Origin: DASWIP01 sp036397635
GTDB taxonomy: Bacteria > Actinomycetota > AC-67
Assembly (NCBI GenBank): GCA_036397635.1
Contig: DASWIP010000120.1
Span: 1-17,151, forward strand
DNA length: 17,151 nt
Direction: 5' to 3'
The translations under genes and the position numbers were made by a program. Of the stretch, positions 1-6,149 are shown piece by piece (position 1 is the stretch's first letter; the number at the start of each line of letters is the position of its first letter). The notes beneath the pieces are model-generated. The model saw only the letters and a program-made list of their open reading frames with translations. It ran no database searches and was not told the origin of the DNA.

Positions 1-245
1 GCCGCGGTGCGCTCGGCCGAAGGTCTGGCAACGGTTCGCTCGCGCGGCGCGCGCACAGGCGGCGCCTTCGCGATCAGTTGGGCCAGCCCACCCTTCTCCT
101 TTGCGTCGAGCAGCTTGAGGACGACCCCTTCCTCGACGGTAGAAGAATGGCTCTTTGCCACGAAGCCCAGCCCCGCGAGGGCCTGGATCACATCGCGGCT
201 CGAGACCTCGAGCTCTTTCGCCAGCTCGTATACCCGTCTGCTCAT
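1..245 (-). CDS. infB: Translation initiation factor IF-2, N-terminal part (cut by the window edge)
   Basis: IF-2 is the GTPase that places initiator fMet-tRNA on the 30S subunit and promotes subunit joining. Only the first 81 codons are inside the window. They read as the classic IF2_N domain: MSRRVYELAKELEVSSRDVI at the start, then the conserved hydrophobic stretch (ALAGLGF) and an S-S-T-V-E-E segment, followed by the beginning of a basic, Ala/Pro/Arg-rich linker that is normal before the GTPase core. The ATG at 243-245 overlaps the ylxR stop as ATGA, and an AGGAG lies four bases upstream, so the start is well supported. It is the last visible gene of the rimP-nusA-ylxR-infB operon. The GTPase domain lies outside the window. 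Identification is by the N-terminal domain plus the invariant gene order. Confidence 0.93.
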   Translation of the reverse strand, partial: MSRRVYELAKELEVSSRDVIQALAGLGFVAKSHSSTVEEGVVLKLLDAKEKGGLAQLIAKAPPVRAPRERTVARPSAERTA

Positions 246-514
246 GCCACTCCTACGCCCGCCAGATCCGCTCGGATCCGGTCGATGTCGATGTCCTTGC
301 TCTTCAACGTGCCCGGCAGCCGCACGATCGCGACCGTCAGGCACCGCTGCTCGGGGCACGCATACGCCCCCCGGCCCTGCTCGGTGCCGGTCCGGTCAAC
401 CACGACAGCCCCGTCTGGCCGCCGGACGAACCGGACCATCTGCGCCTTCGGTCGCGGTCGCCGGCAGGAGATGCAGGTCCGGACCGGCTCGCGAGCCCTC
501 GCGCGAGCACCCAT
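242..514 (-). CDS. ylxR: YlxR family (DUF448) RNA-binding protein
   Basis: Small 90-residue basic protein of the YlxR family, almost always found between nusA and infB. The family is regarded as RNA- or nucleoid-binding; its exact role is less settled than its neighbours'. Visible hallmarks are the N-terminal R-T-C-x-x-C-R motif (Cys14 and Cys17), the L/MVRFVRRPDG strand, and the GRGAYACP segment that precedes the C-terminal helix. Both the CxxC and GRGAY elements are family signatures. The start ATG at 512-514 is preceded by a GGAGGG ribosome-binding site that sits over the end of nusA; only one base separates the nusA TAA from this ATG. The stop overlaps the infB start by four bases, so translation of nusA, ylxR and infB is probably coupled. 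Confidence 0.93.
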   Translation of the reverse strand: MGARARAREPVRTCISCRRPRPKAQMVRFVRRPDGAVVVDRTGTEQGRGAYACPEQRCLTVAIVRLPGTLKSKDIDIDRIRADLAGVGVA

Positions 515-515
515 C

Positions 516-1712
516 TTACGACCCTCCGCTCGCCGCCTCCGCTTCAGGCCCCTCGGTCGCCGTCTGGGTCTCCTCCGTCGGAGGCTCGACGGACTCCTCC
601 ACCGGCGCCTCGACGGACTCCTCCGCCGGCAAGGGCTCAGGCTCGGTGGCCGCGTGAGGGGTCGGGGCGGGCGGCGTGGCTTGCGCGCGCTGCTGCTCGA
701 CCGCCGCGCGCTCCTGCGCGTGCTGGGTTTCGCTCTTGATGTCGATCCGCCAGCCGGTCAGCCGGGCGGCGAGGCGAGCGTTCTGGCCCTCCTTCCCGAT
801 CGCCAGCGAGAGCTGGTAATCCGGGACGATGACCAGCGCAGTCTTCTCGCGCTCGTTCACCTTGACCTCGGTGACCTTGGCCGGTGACAGCGCGTTGGCG
901 ACGAAGGAGATCGCATCCTCGCTCCAGGGCACGATGTCCAGCTTCTCGCCGTGAAGCTCGTTCACGACCATCCGCACCCGCGACCCCTTCGAGCCCACGC
1001 ACGCACCGACCGGATCGACCGCCTGGTCGTTCGAAGCGACGGCGAGCTTGGTGCGGTGACCAGCCTCCCGCGCGATGCCCTTGATCTCGACGGTGCCGTC
1101 CTGGATCTCAGGGACCTCGAGCTCGAATAGACGTCGAACCAACCCCGGGTGCGAGCGCGATGCGATGATCGATGGGCCCTTCGGCTGCCGGCGGACCTCG
1201 ACGACGTAAGCCTTGACGCGCTGGCCGTGGTCGTAGCGCTCGTTCGGCACCTGCTCGGCCTGAGGCATCAAGGCCTCGACATTCTTGCCCAGGTCCAGGA
1301 TCGTGTACCGCGCGTCGGACTGCTGGACGATGCCGGTGACGATGTCACCTTCGCGCTCGCGGAACTCGCCGTAGGTCTGTTCGCGCTCGAACTCGCGGAT
1401 CTTCTGCAGCATCACCTGCTTGGCGGTCTGCGCCTCGATGCGACCGAACGTCATCTGACCCAGCGGTCGCTCGTTCGCGTAGCCGCCCGTCGCGTCGCGC
1501 ACCGGCTGGCCGTTCTCGTCCAAGTCGTGGGCGAAAACGTTGATCTCGCCCGTGCCGATGTCGATCTGGACGCGCGAGCCCTGATCCTCGGGCAGCGAGC
1601 GCTTGTAGGCGGCGGCGAGCGACTGCTGGAGGCCATCCAGCAAGGACTCGAACGGGATCGACTTCTCCCGTTCGAGCGATCGCATCGCATCCAGAACGTC
1701 ATTCAGTTCCAT
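516..1712 (-). CDS. nusA: Transcription termination/antitermination protein NusA
   Basis: NusA binds RNA polymerase and nascent RNA, controlling pausing, intrinsic and Rho-dependent termination and rRNA antitermination. The 398-residue product shows the full bacterial core: N-terminal RNAP-binding domain (about 1-118), S1 domain (about 121-187), KH1 with the GxxG loop VGSKGSR (239-245) and KH2 with IGKEGQNARLA (305-315). The acidic repeat domains of E. coli NusA are absent, as in most Gram-positives. After residue 330 comes a low-complexity Pro/Glu/Thr tail of about 65 residues containing the repeated VEESVE element. The ATG at 1710-1712 lies four bases after the rimP stop with no strong Shine-Dalgarno, suggesting coupling to rimP. 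Start and identity are well supported; the tail function is unknown. Confidence 0.96.
   Translation of the reverse strand: MELNDVLDAMRSLEREKSIPFESLLDGLQQSLAAAYKRSLPEDQGSRVQIDIGTGEINVFAHDLDENGQPVRDATGGYANERPLGQMTFGRIEAQTAKQVMLQKIREFEREQTYGEFREREGDIVTGIVQQSDARYTILDLGKNVEALMPQAEQVPNERYDHGQRVKAYVVEVRRQPKGPSIIASRSHPGLVRRLFELEVPEIQDGTVEIKGIAREAGHRTKLAVASNDQAVDPVGACVGSKGSRVRMVVNELHGEKLDIVPWSEDAISFVANALSPAKVTEVKVNEREKTALVIVPDYQLSLAIGKEGQNARLAARLTGWRIDIKSETQHAQERAAVEQQRAQATPPAPTPHAATEPEPLPAEESVEAPVEESVEPPTEETQTATEGPEAEAASGGS
585..632 (-). repeat. 24-bp direct repeat in the nusA 3' end
   Basis: Two copies of a 24-bp unit with the identical 16-bp core at 585-600 and 609-624. The period is a multiple of three and encodes the repeated eight-residue element VEESVEAP/VEESVEPP in the acidic NusA tail. 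It is a coding micro-repeat, likely created by slippage, and not a regulatory element. Confidence 0.7.
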
Positions 1713-1716
1713 ACCG

Positions 1717-2157
1717 TCACCATGGGAGCACGATCTTGCCCTTCACGATCTCGGCGAGCCCGACTTCGCGCTGCTCGTCGCGATCGGTCCGGATCACGAC
1801 CCGATCGTCTCCCACCTCCTCTACGACTCCTTCGTGCTGGCCGGCGGCGAGCACGATCCGTACCTTACGTCCGATGTTCCGCCGGAAGTCCCCTGCCGTC
1901 AGCAACGGGCGGTCCAGGCCCGGCGACGACACCTCCAGCGTGTAGCGGCCCGGGATGGGGTCCTCGAGGTCCAGCATCCTGGAGAGCTCCGCGCTCACCC
2001 TCGCGCAGGTGTCCAGGTCGATCCCGTCCGGCCGGTCGGCGATCACCCGGACGAGCTGAGTCCGACCCCTGCGGACCGCGACGTCCACCAACTCGGCGTC
2101 GTACCGAGCAAGGACGGGCTCCGCGAGGGAGCGAACCCGCTCCTCGAGGTCGTCCAC
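1717..2157 (-). CDS. rimP: Ribosome maturation factor RimP
   Basis: RimP assists late 30S subunit maturation (near the S12/S19 region). The product is 146 residues, about the family norm of 150. It has the N-terminal domain with the L-V-D-V-x-V strand, the conserved D-x-C-x-x-V-S-x-x-L-S helix (DTCARVSAELSRMLD), the hallmark YTLEVSSPGLDRPL at the domain junction (about residues 70-83), and an SH3-like C-terminal domain ending in IVKGKIVLPW. I chose the GTG at 2155-2157 because the homology starts there and a GGGAGGGAGG Shine-Dalgarno lies directly upstream. The reading frame stays open far upstream, but that part has no family resemblance and crosses a terminator hairpin. It is the first gene of the rimP-nusA-ylxR-infB operon and lies behind an attenuator-like leader. 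Confidence 0.93.
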   Translation of the reverse strand: MDDLEERVRSLAEPVLARYDAELVDVAVRRGRTQLVRVIADRPDGIDLDTCARVSAELSRMLDLEDPIPGRYTLEVSSPGLDRPLLTAGDFRRNIGRKVRIVLAAGQHEGVVEEVGDDRVVIRTDRDEQREVGLAEIVKGKIVLPW

Positions 2158-2186
2158 ACCTCCCTCCCGACGTGCCGAAAGGCGGG

Positions 2187-2217
2187 CCAAAAATAGAAGT
2201 GGGCGCGAGCCCACTTC
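2187..2217 (-). terminator. Intrinsic terminator hairpin in the rimP leader (probable attenuator)
   Basis: Read on the minus strand, a perfect 9-bp stem GAAGTGGGC/GCCCACTTC (2209-2217 pairing with 2196-2204) closes a 4-base loop and is followed at once by TATTTTTGG (2187-2195), giving a stem plus U-run. It lies about 30 bases before the rimP GTG and downstream of a candidate promoter at 2246-2254, so it would act on the rimP transcript itself as well as on readthrough from the propeller gene. A conserved hairpin leader upstream of rimP has been described in several bacterial groups (the 'rimP leader' RNA). Membership of this copy is inferred, not tested. Confidence 0.75.
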
Positions 2218-2245
2218 GCCGACCCAACCTCGTTCTCGAAGAGGA

Positions 2246-2276
2246 AGTATATCACCCGAGCTCGGAGGCCGACCAA
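2246..2276 (-). promoter_or_regulatory. Candidate extended -10 promoter for rimP-nusA-ylxR-infB
   Basis: On the minus strand, TGATATACT (2246-2254) is an extended -10 element (TGn followed by TATACT, five of six bases matching the consensus). A weaker TTGGTC at 2271-2276 sits 19 bases upstream as a possible -35. The predicted start near 2239 would give a leader of about 80 bases carrying the terminator hairpin at 2187-2217. It begins right after the propeller gene's stop codon, in the only non-coding gap before rimP. Confidence 0.6.
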
Positions 2277-2282
2277 GCTCGG

Positions 2283-3794
2283 CTACTCGAACCGGGTGAA
2301 AACACCTCGGAGGACGGTGGAAACCTCGAGACGCCCGAGCGGACGCCCCAGGAACAGCGAGGGCATGGTCCCGTTGGCCATCTCGGGACCCAGCGGGAAC
2401 GGCTTCGGCAGCGCCGACCGGTCCAGCGGCTCGAGCAGCGAGTCCCCCAGCTGGGCCCTGGCCCCGTTCTGACCATCGATCCGGTAGACCGCCGCGCCGT
2501 TGCCGTCCCACATCGCCGCGTACAGCGTTCGGCCGTCTCGATCCAGCAGCAGGCTTTGGACTTTGCCCGCGCCGAGGTCGGTCAGGAAGGTGAAGCTGCT
2601 CGATCCGGTGTCCGCGCGATAGATCCGGCCCTCGTGGTCACCGATCCAGACCCGGTCACCGTCCGGGCTCAGGGCTAGGCCCCAGGTACCCCCGCAGGCC
2701 TGGCGGAGCAGCGTGAACGTGTCCCCGCCGTCGGTCGAGGCGTACAGCCCCGCGTTGGTCCCTGCGTAGATCAGATCGGGGTCGTCCGGCGGCATCGCGA
2801 CGGTCGGGGTGATCCGCTGAGTGGTCGGCACGGCATCTGCGCAGCCAGATGCCGGCAGCGACACGTTGCGCCAGGTGCGGCCGTCGTCGGCGGAGATGCT
2901 CAGGCTCCCGCCACCCGGCGTGTTCCCGATCGCGCCGTTATTCGCCTGGATGTATCCGACCACGATCGTGGCGGGACCTGCACCGGCGCGCGCGACCGCC
3001 AGGCCGTTGCCACGCAAGCCCCCGAGCAGCTTGCGCCACCCGAGCCCGAGGTCATCGGAGACGTAAACCCCACCGGGGCCGAGCAGCGCGCCCGACAACG
3101 ACACGTCCTCCACGTTGAAGGCCGAGGCGTAGATCCTGCTCGGGATGAGCGGGTCGTAGGCGATACCCTCGACTCCGCACGCGTCCAGCCCGGTCGCAGC
3201 CACGGCGATCTCGCGCGCCGGCCGGTACAGATCATGAAACTGAGGGACCGGGGATCGCATGGGAAGGAGGCATCCGGGGCTGACGTTGACCCAGGCGCCC
3301 CCGCCGGCGGACACATACATCCCGTGGAACAGCGAGCCCAGGTGTTGGACCTCGGGCAGCAAGGGGCTGGTGCCGATCCGCCGGGTCAGCCACCACGCGC
3401 CGCCCGCCTCGCCGGGCGGTTGCGCGGGAGGGATGCCGAAGGTGTCCGCACCCTGCCACCACATCACTCCGGCGTTGGCCGGGAGCCATCCGAGCGCGCC
3501 CGCAGGTCCGACCGGCGATGGACCCCCCGGGCCATCTGGCAGTCCGGGGAGGGGGCCCACCGTCGGGGTGGGGATCGACGGGGTCCCCGGTTCGGGTGGG
3601 ATGCTGGGCACCGAGGGGATGCTCGGCACCGAGGGGATGCTGGGCACCGAGGGCGCCGTCACGTCTGGGACGCAGATCGGCCGGGGAGGCTGGAGCGGGC
3701 GGCAGGGAGGGTCGGCGGCCGCAACCGGTCCCACAGCGGCCAGGACCACGATCGCCGAAGCGGCGGCTCTGAAGCTGCTCCGTGCGAGTCGCAT
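2283..3794 (-). CDS. Secreted Asp-box (BNR-type) beta-propeller protein of unknown function
   Basis: A 503-residue exported protein that I cannot assign to a named family. Residues 1-27 form a Sec signal peptide (basic n-region, hydrophobic ASAIVVLAAVG core, AAA-type cleavage site). Next is a proline-rich linker (about 30-100) with three SVPSIP hexapeptides. From about residue 100 the sequence looks like a beta-propeller: Asp-box turns are visible at 246-253 (SDDLGLGW, imperfect), 301-308 (SADDGRTW) and 353-360 (STDGGDTF), plus blade-like LALSPDGDRVWIGDHEGRIYR and LLLDRDGRTLYAAMW. Six cysteines (31, 41, 175, 206, 318, 367) could form disulfides. There is no LPXTG or membrane anchor. Asp boxes occur in sialidases, Vps10/sortilin-like and photosystem-assembly-type propellers; no sialidase FRIP motif or Arg triad is evident. 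The ATG at 3792-3794 has an in-frame stop five codons upstream and no clear ribosome-binding site. It separates the proS unit from rimP and looks like accessory cargo. Confidence 0.85.
   Translation of the reverse strand: MRLARSSFRAAASAIVVLAAVGPVAAADPPCRPLQPPRPICVPDVTAPSVPSIPSVPSIPSVPSIPPEPGTPSIPTPTVGPLPGLPDGPGGPSPVGPAGALGWLPANAGVMWWQGADTFGIPPAQPPGEAGGAWWLTRRIGTSPLLPEVQHLGSLFHGMYVSAGGGAWVNVSPGCLLPMRSPVPQFHDLYRPAREIAVAATGLDACGVEGIAYDPLIPSRIYASAFNVEDVSLSGALLGPGGVYVSDDLGLGWRKLLGGLRGNGLAVARAGAGPATIVVGYIQANNGAIGNTPGGGSLSISADDGRTWRNVSLPASGCADAVPTTQRITPTVAMPPDDPDLIYAGTNAGLYASTDGGDTFTLLRQACGGTWGLALSPDGDRVWIGDHEGRIYRADTGSSSFTFLTDLGAGKVQSLLLDRDGRTLYAAMWDGNGAAVYRIDGQNGARAQLGDSLLEPLDRSALPKPFPLGPEMANGTMPSLFLGRPLGRLEVSTVLRGVFTRFE
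3598..3651 (-). repeat. Three 18-bp tandem repeats in the propeller gene linker
   Basis: Three consecutive 18-bp units (3598-3615, 3616-3633, 3634-3651), differing at one base in the middle copy. They encode (SVPSIP)x3 in the proline-rich linker after the signal peptide. The period is a multiple of three, so copy-number change would lengthen or shorten the linker without a frameshift. Confidence 0.9.
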
Positions 3795-3810
3795 AGGTCG
3801 GGTTCAGGTA

Positions 3811-3822
3811 TTCGGTACCGAA
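3811..3822. promoter_or_regulatory. 12-bp perfect palindrome upstream of the propeller gene
   Basis: TTCGGTACCGAA lies 17-28 bases upstream of the propeller ATG in a 93-base spacer (3795-3887). A dyad of this size at this position could be an operator for a dimeric repressor, but one copy is also compatible with chance. No convincing -35/-10 pair or terminator was found in the spacer. Confidence 0.3.
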
Positions 3823-3887
3823 CATGCCGTTCCTTCCCAGATGTCCGGGATCTCGCCTTTCCCCCCTTCCGATCCGGCCTTGGCGGC

Positions 3888-4670
3888 TCAACCCAGTCGC
3901 GCCGTGACGATCTGCTGCGGGTATCCGGTTTCAACCGGCGTGTGCCAACGGATCTGGCCGAAGCCGGCTGCTCGCAGGATCTGATCCAACTCCACGCGGA
4001 GCAGCGCGCGGTAGGTGGTCGCGTGCTGGGTCACGGTCCACTCGCCGCCCGCCTCGCGGAGGATGAACAGACGCACGATGTAGGTCCGGCCGTCGGGCTC
4101 CCACTCCCAAGCTTGGAACACGATCCGGCTCCCTTCGGCACCTGCGAAGACGCGCGGCTGGGTGGACGACGGCCGAGCCTTCACGACCCGGTCGTAGTCA
4201 CGGGTAGTCGCCACGAACAGCCCGCCCGGGCGCAGCGATGCGGCGATGCTTCGCGCGGCGTTGGCCAGATCCTCGTCGGCGACCAAGTGCGGCAGGGAGT
4301 TGTCACATGCGAGCACCACATCGAACGGCCCCGGCACCCCCTCGAGCGCGCGCATGTCCGCGACGGCGAAGGTCGCCTCGACCGTGAACGTCGCGGCTTC
4401 GGCGCGCGCGCGTTCGACCGACGCGGCACTGATGTCGGTCCCGGTCACACGATGGCCGCGTAATGCGAGGCCGATCGCTTGCGTTCCGATCCCGCACGCG
4501 CAGTCGAGCACGTCCAGGCGGTCGTTGGACATCGTCGACCGGATGAGCCGGTCGAGCACCGCCCCTTGACGTATGACCGCCTTGCGCCAGTCTGGATAGA
4601 TCAGGTGGTAATCGCCGGCGAGCTGATCGTAGAAATCTCGGACGGATTCGGTGGCCTGCGCGGCGTCCAT
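3888..4670 (-). CDS. Class I SAM-dependent methyltransferase
   Basis: A 260-residue soluble Rossmann-fold methyltransferase. Motif I is VLDCACGIGTQ (54-64). The post-I acidic residue is in TGTDIS (Asp79), an acidic-loop element is AVADMRALE (102-110), and motif IV/V is FDVVLACDNSLPHL (116-129) followed by LRPGGLFVATTRDYD. The DCACGIGTQ-AxGLAxRGH signature, the N-terminal F-Y-D-x-L-A-x-x-Y-H segment and YPDWR are seen in proteins annotated as glycine/sarcosine-type N-methyltransferases. This is only a resemblance, and the substrate is unknown. The ATG at 4668-4670 starts one base after the proS TGA (TGAGATG), so it is translationally coupled to proS. That linkage hints at a housekeeping or translation-related substrate, but this is inference. 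Confidence 0.88.
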   Translation of the reverse strand: MDAAQATESVRDFYDQLAGDYHLIYPDWRKAVIRQGAVLDRLIRSTMSNDRLDVLDCACGIGTQAIGLALRGHRVTGTDISAASVERARAEAATFTVEATFAVADMRALEGVPGPFDVVLACDNSLPHLVADEDLANAARSIAASLRPGGLFVATTRDYDRVVKARPSSTQPRVFAGAEGSRIVFQAWEWEPDGRTYIVRLFILREAGGEWTVTQHATTYRALLRVELDQILRAAGFGQIRWHTPVETGYPQQIVTARLG

Positions 4671-4671
4671 C

Positions 4672-6096
4672 TCAGTACGCGACTGCCCAGGTGGCTCGCT
4701 CGGTCGCGGCCGCGCCGCAATGGATGCACGAGCCGCTCACCTGCTCTGCCTCGAGCGGGAGATACCGGATCGTCGCCTTAGTCTCGGCTTTGATCTCGGC
4801 CTCGCACTCGCCCGATCCGCACCAATCCCCTTCCAGGAACCCGCCCGGCTCGAGCAGCAGCGCCTTGAACTCTTCGAAGTCGGCCGGCACGAAGGTGTGC
4901 TTGTCGCGGAATGCACGCGCCTGCTCGAACAGCGTGGCTTGGATCTGCTCGAGCAGCTCTACGATCCGCTCGCCGGCAGCGCCGTGCGACACGGTTTCCT
5001 TCTCGCCGGTATCGCGTCGCGCGAGCACCACCTGTCCGGCTTCGAGATCCTTCGGACCCAGCTCGACACGGACCGGGACGCCCTTGAGCTCCCACTCGTT
5101 GAACTTGTACCCGGGACGGTGCTCGTCGCGATCATCGATACGGACGCGCGTCCCGGTCAGTGAATCCTTGATCGCGTGTGCAGCCTCCAGGACGCGCGCG
5201 CGATCCTCGTCGGTACGGTAGATGGGAACGATCACAACTTGATACGGCGCGACCGCCGGCGGCAATCGCAGCCCCTTGTCGTCGCCGTGGGTCATGATCA
5301 CGCCGCCGACCAGCCGGGTGCTCGAACCCCACGACGTAGCCCACGCATACTCCATCTCGCCGGAACGTCCCTGGAACTGCACCCCGTATGCCTTGCTGAA
5401 GTTCTGCCCGAGGAAATGCGACGTGCCGGCTTGCAGCGCCTTGCGATCGCGCATCAGCGCTTCCATCGTCAGCGTCTCGTCGGCACCGGCGAAACGCTCG
5501 GCCGCCGTCTTACGGCCCTTGCGCACGGGGATGCCGAGCACACGTTCGACGACGTCGGCGTAGACGTCGTGCAGGATCATCAGTGCCTCGGCCATCGCCT
5601 CTTCGCGCGTCTCGTGCGCCGTGTGGCCTTCCTGCCACAGGAACTCGGTGGTTCGCAGGAACACGCGCGGACGCATCTCCCACCGCACCACGTTCGCCCA
5701 CTGATTGTACAGCAGGGGAAGGTCGCGGTAGGACTGCACCCACTTCGCGTAGGTCGCCCAGATGATCGTCTCGGACGTCGGCCGGACGATCAGCGGCTCT
5801 TCGAGGTCTACTCCCCCGGCGTGGGTCACAACCGCGACCTCCGGCGCGAACCCCGCGACGTGCTGGGCTTCCTTCTCGAGCAGCTTCGCCGGGATCAGCA
5901 GCGGGAAGTAGAAGTTCTCGTGGCCCGTGGCCTTGATCCGGTCGTCCATCGCACGCTGGTAATGCTCCCATATCGCGTAGCCGTATGGCTTGATCACCAT
6001 CGAACCGCGCGCGAGCGAGGGTTCGGCCAGGCCGGCCTGCTTGACTACCTCCTGGTACCAGCCTGGGAAGTCGTCTGCTTGCTTGGGGAGCGCCAT
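4672..6096 (-). CDS. proS: Prolyl-tRNA synthetase, archaeal/eukaryotic-type (type 3)
   Basis: Charges tRNA-Pro with proline. At 474 residues it is the short form without the ~180-residue editing insertion of the typical bacterial enzyme. Class II landmarks are the RPTSET element (105-110), motif 2 RWEMRPRVFLRTTEFLWQEG (138-157) and motif 3 GVIMTHGDDKGLRLPP (265-280) with the ATP-binding Arg277. The anticodon-binding domain follows, then a C-terminal zinc-binding domain with Cys426, Cys431, Cys457 and Cys460. The chain ends in a tyrosine (AVAY); in the Thermus thermophilus enzyme of this class the C-terminal Tyr carboxylate reaches the active site. Start ATG at 6094-6096 lacks a Shine-Dalgarno but has a TACACT hexamer nine bases upstream, suggesting an almost leaderless mRNA. 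The methyltransferase gene is coupled downstream. Confidence 0.96.
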   Translation of the reverse strand: MALPKQADDFPGWYQEVVKQAGLAEPSLARGSMVIKPYGYAIWEHYQRAMDDRIKATGHENFYFPLLIPAKLLEKEAQHVAGFAPEVAVVTHAGGVDLEEPLIVRPTSETIIWATYAKWVQSYRDLPLLYNQWANVVRWEMRPRVFLRTTEFLWQEGHTAHETREEAMAEALMILHDVYADVVERVLGIPVRKGRKTAAERFAGADETLTMEALMRDRKALQAGTSHFLGQNFSKAYGVQFQGRSGEMEYAWATSWGSSTRLVGGVIMTHGDDKGLRLPPAVAPYQVVIVPIYRTDEDRARVLEAAHAIKDSLTGTRVRIDDRDEHRPGYKFNEWELKGVPVRVELGPKDLEAGQVVLARRDTGEKETVSHGAAGERIVELLEQIQATLFEQARAFRDKHTFVPADFEEFKALLLEPGGFLEGDWCGSGECEAEIKAETKATIRYLPLEAEQVSGSCIHCGAAATERATWAVAY

Positions 6097-6105
6097 GGTT
6101 GCGCA

Positions 6106-6111
6106 AGTGTA
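6106..6111 (-). promoter_or_regulatory. Candidate -10 element for proS (near-leaderless start)
   Basis: TACACT on the minus strand, nine bases before the proS ATG, in a 53-base gap after ispG (6097-6149). No clear -35 was found. The position would put the transcript start within about three bases of the ATG, which could explain the missing ribosome-binding site. Confidence 0.35.
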
Positions 6112-6149
6112 CCGGGAGGGAGCGGCGATGCACGCGCATACCAGTGGAT

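Noticed and set aside
2158..2511. N-terminal extension of RimP upstream of the GTG at 2157
   Set aside because: The frame is open but would read through the terminator hairpin, the promoter and the end of the propeller gene. RimP homology and a strong Shine-Dalgarno both start at the GTG.
1149..2678. Long plus-strand open frame of about 500 codons across nusA, rimP and the propeller gene
   Set aside because: It is antisense to three well-identified genes and crosses the promoter and terminator gap. Its translation is Arg/Ala/Pro-rich with no family features, as expected from GC-rich third positions on the other strand.
2283..3794. Sialidase (neuraminidase) assignment for the Asp-box protein
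   Set aside because: Asp boxes alone are shared by many propellers. No FRIP/YRIP motif, arginine triad or Tyr/Glu catalytic pair could be recognised.
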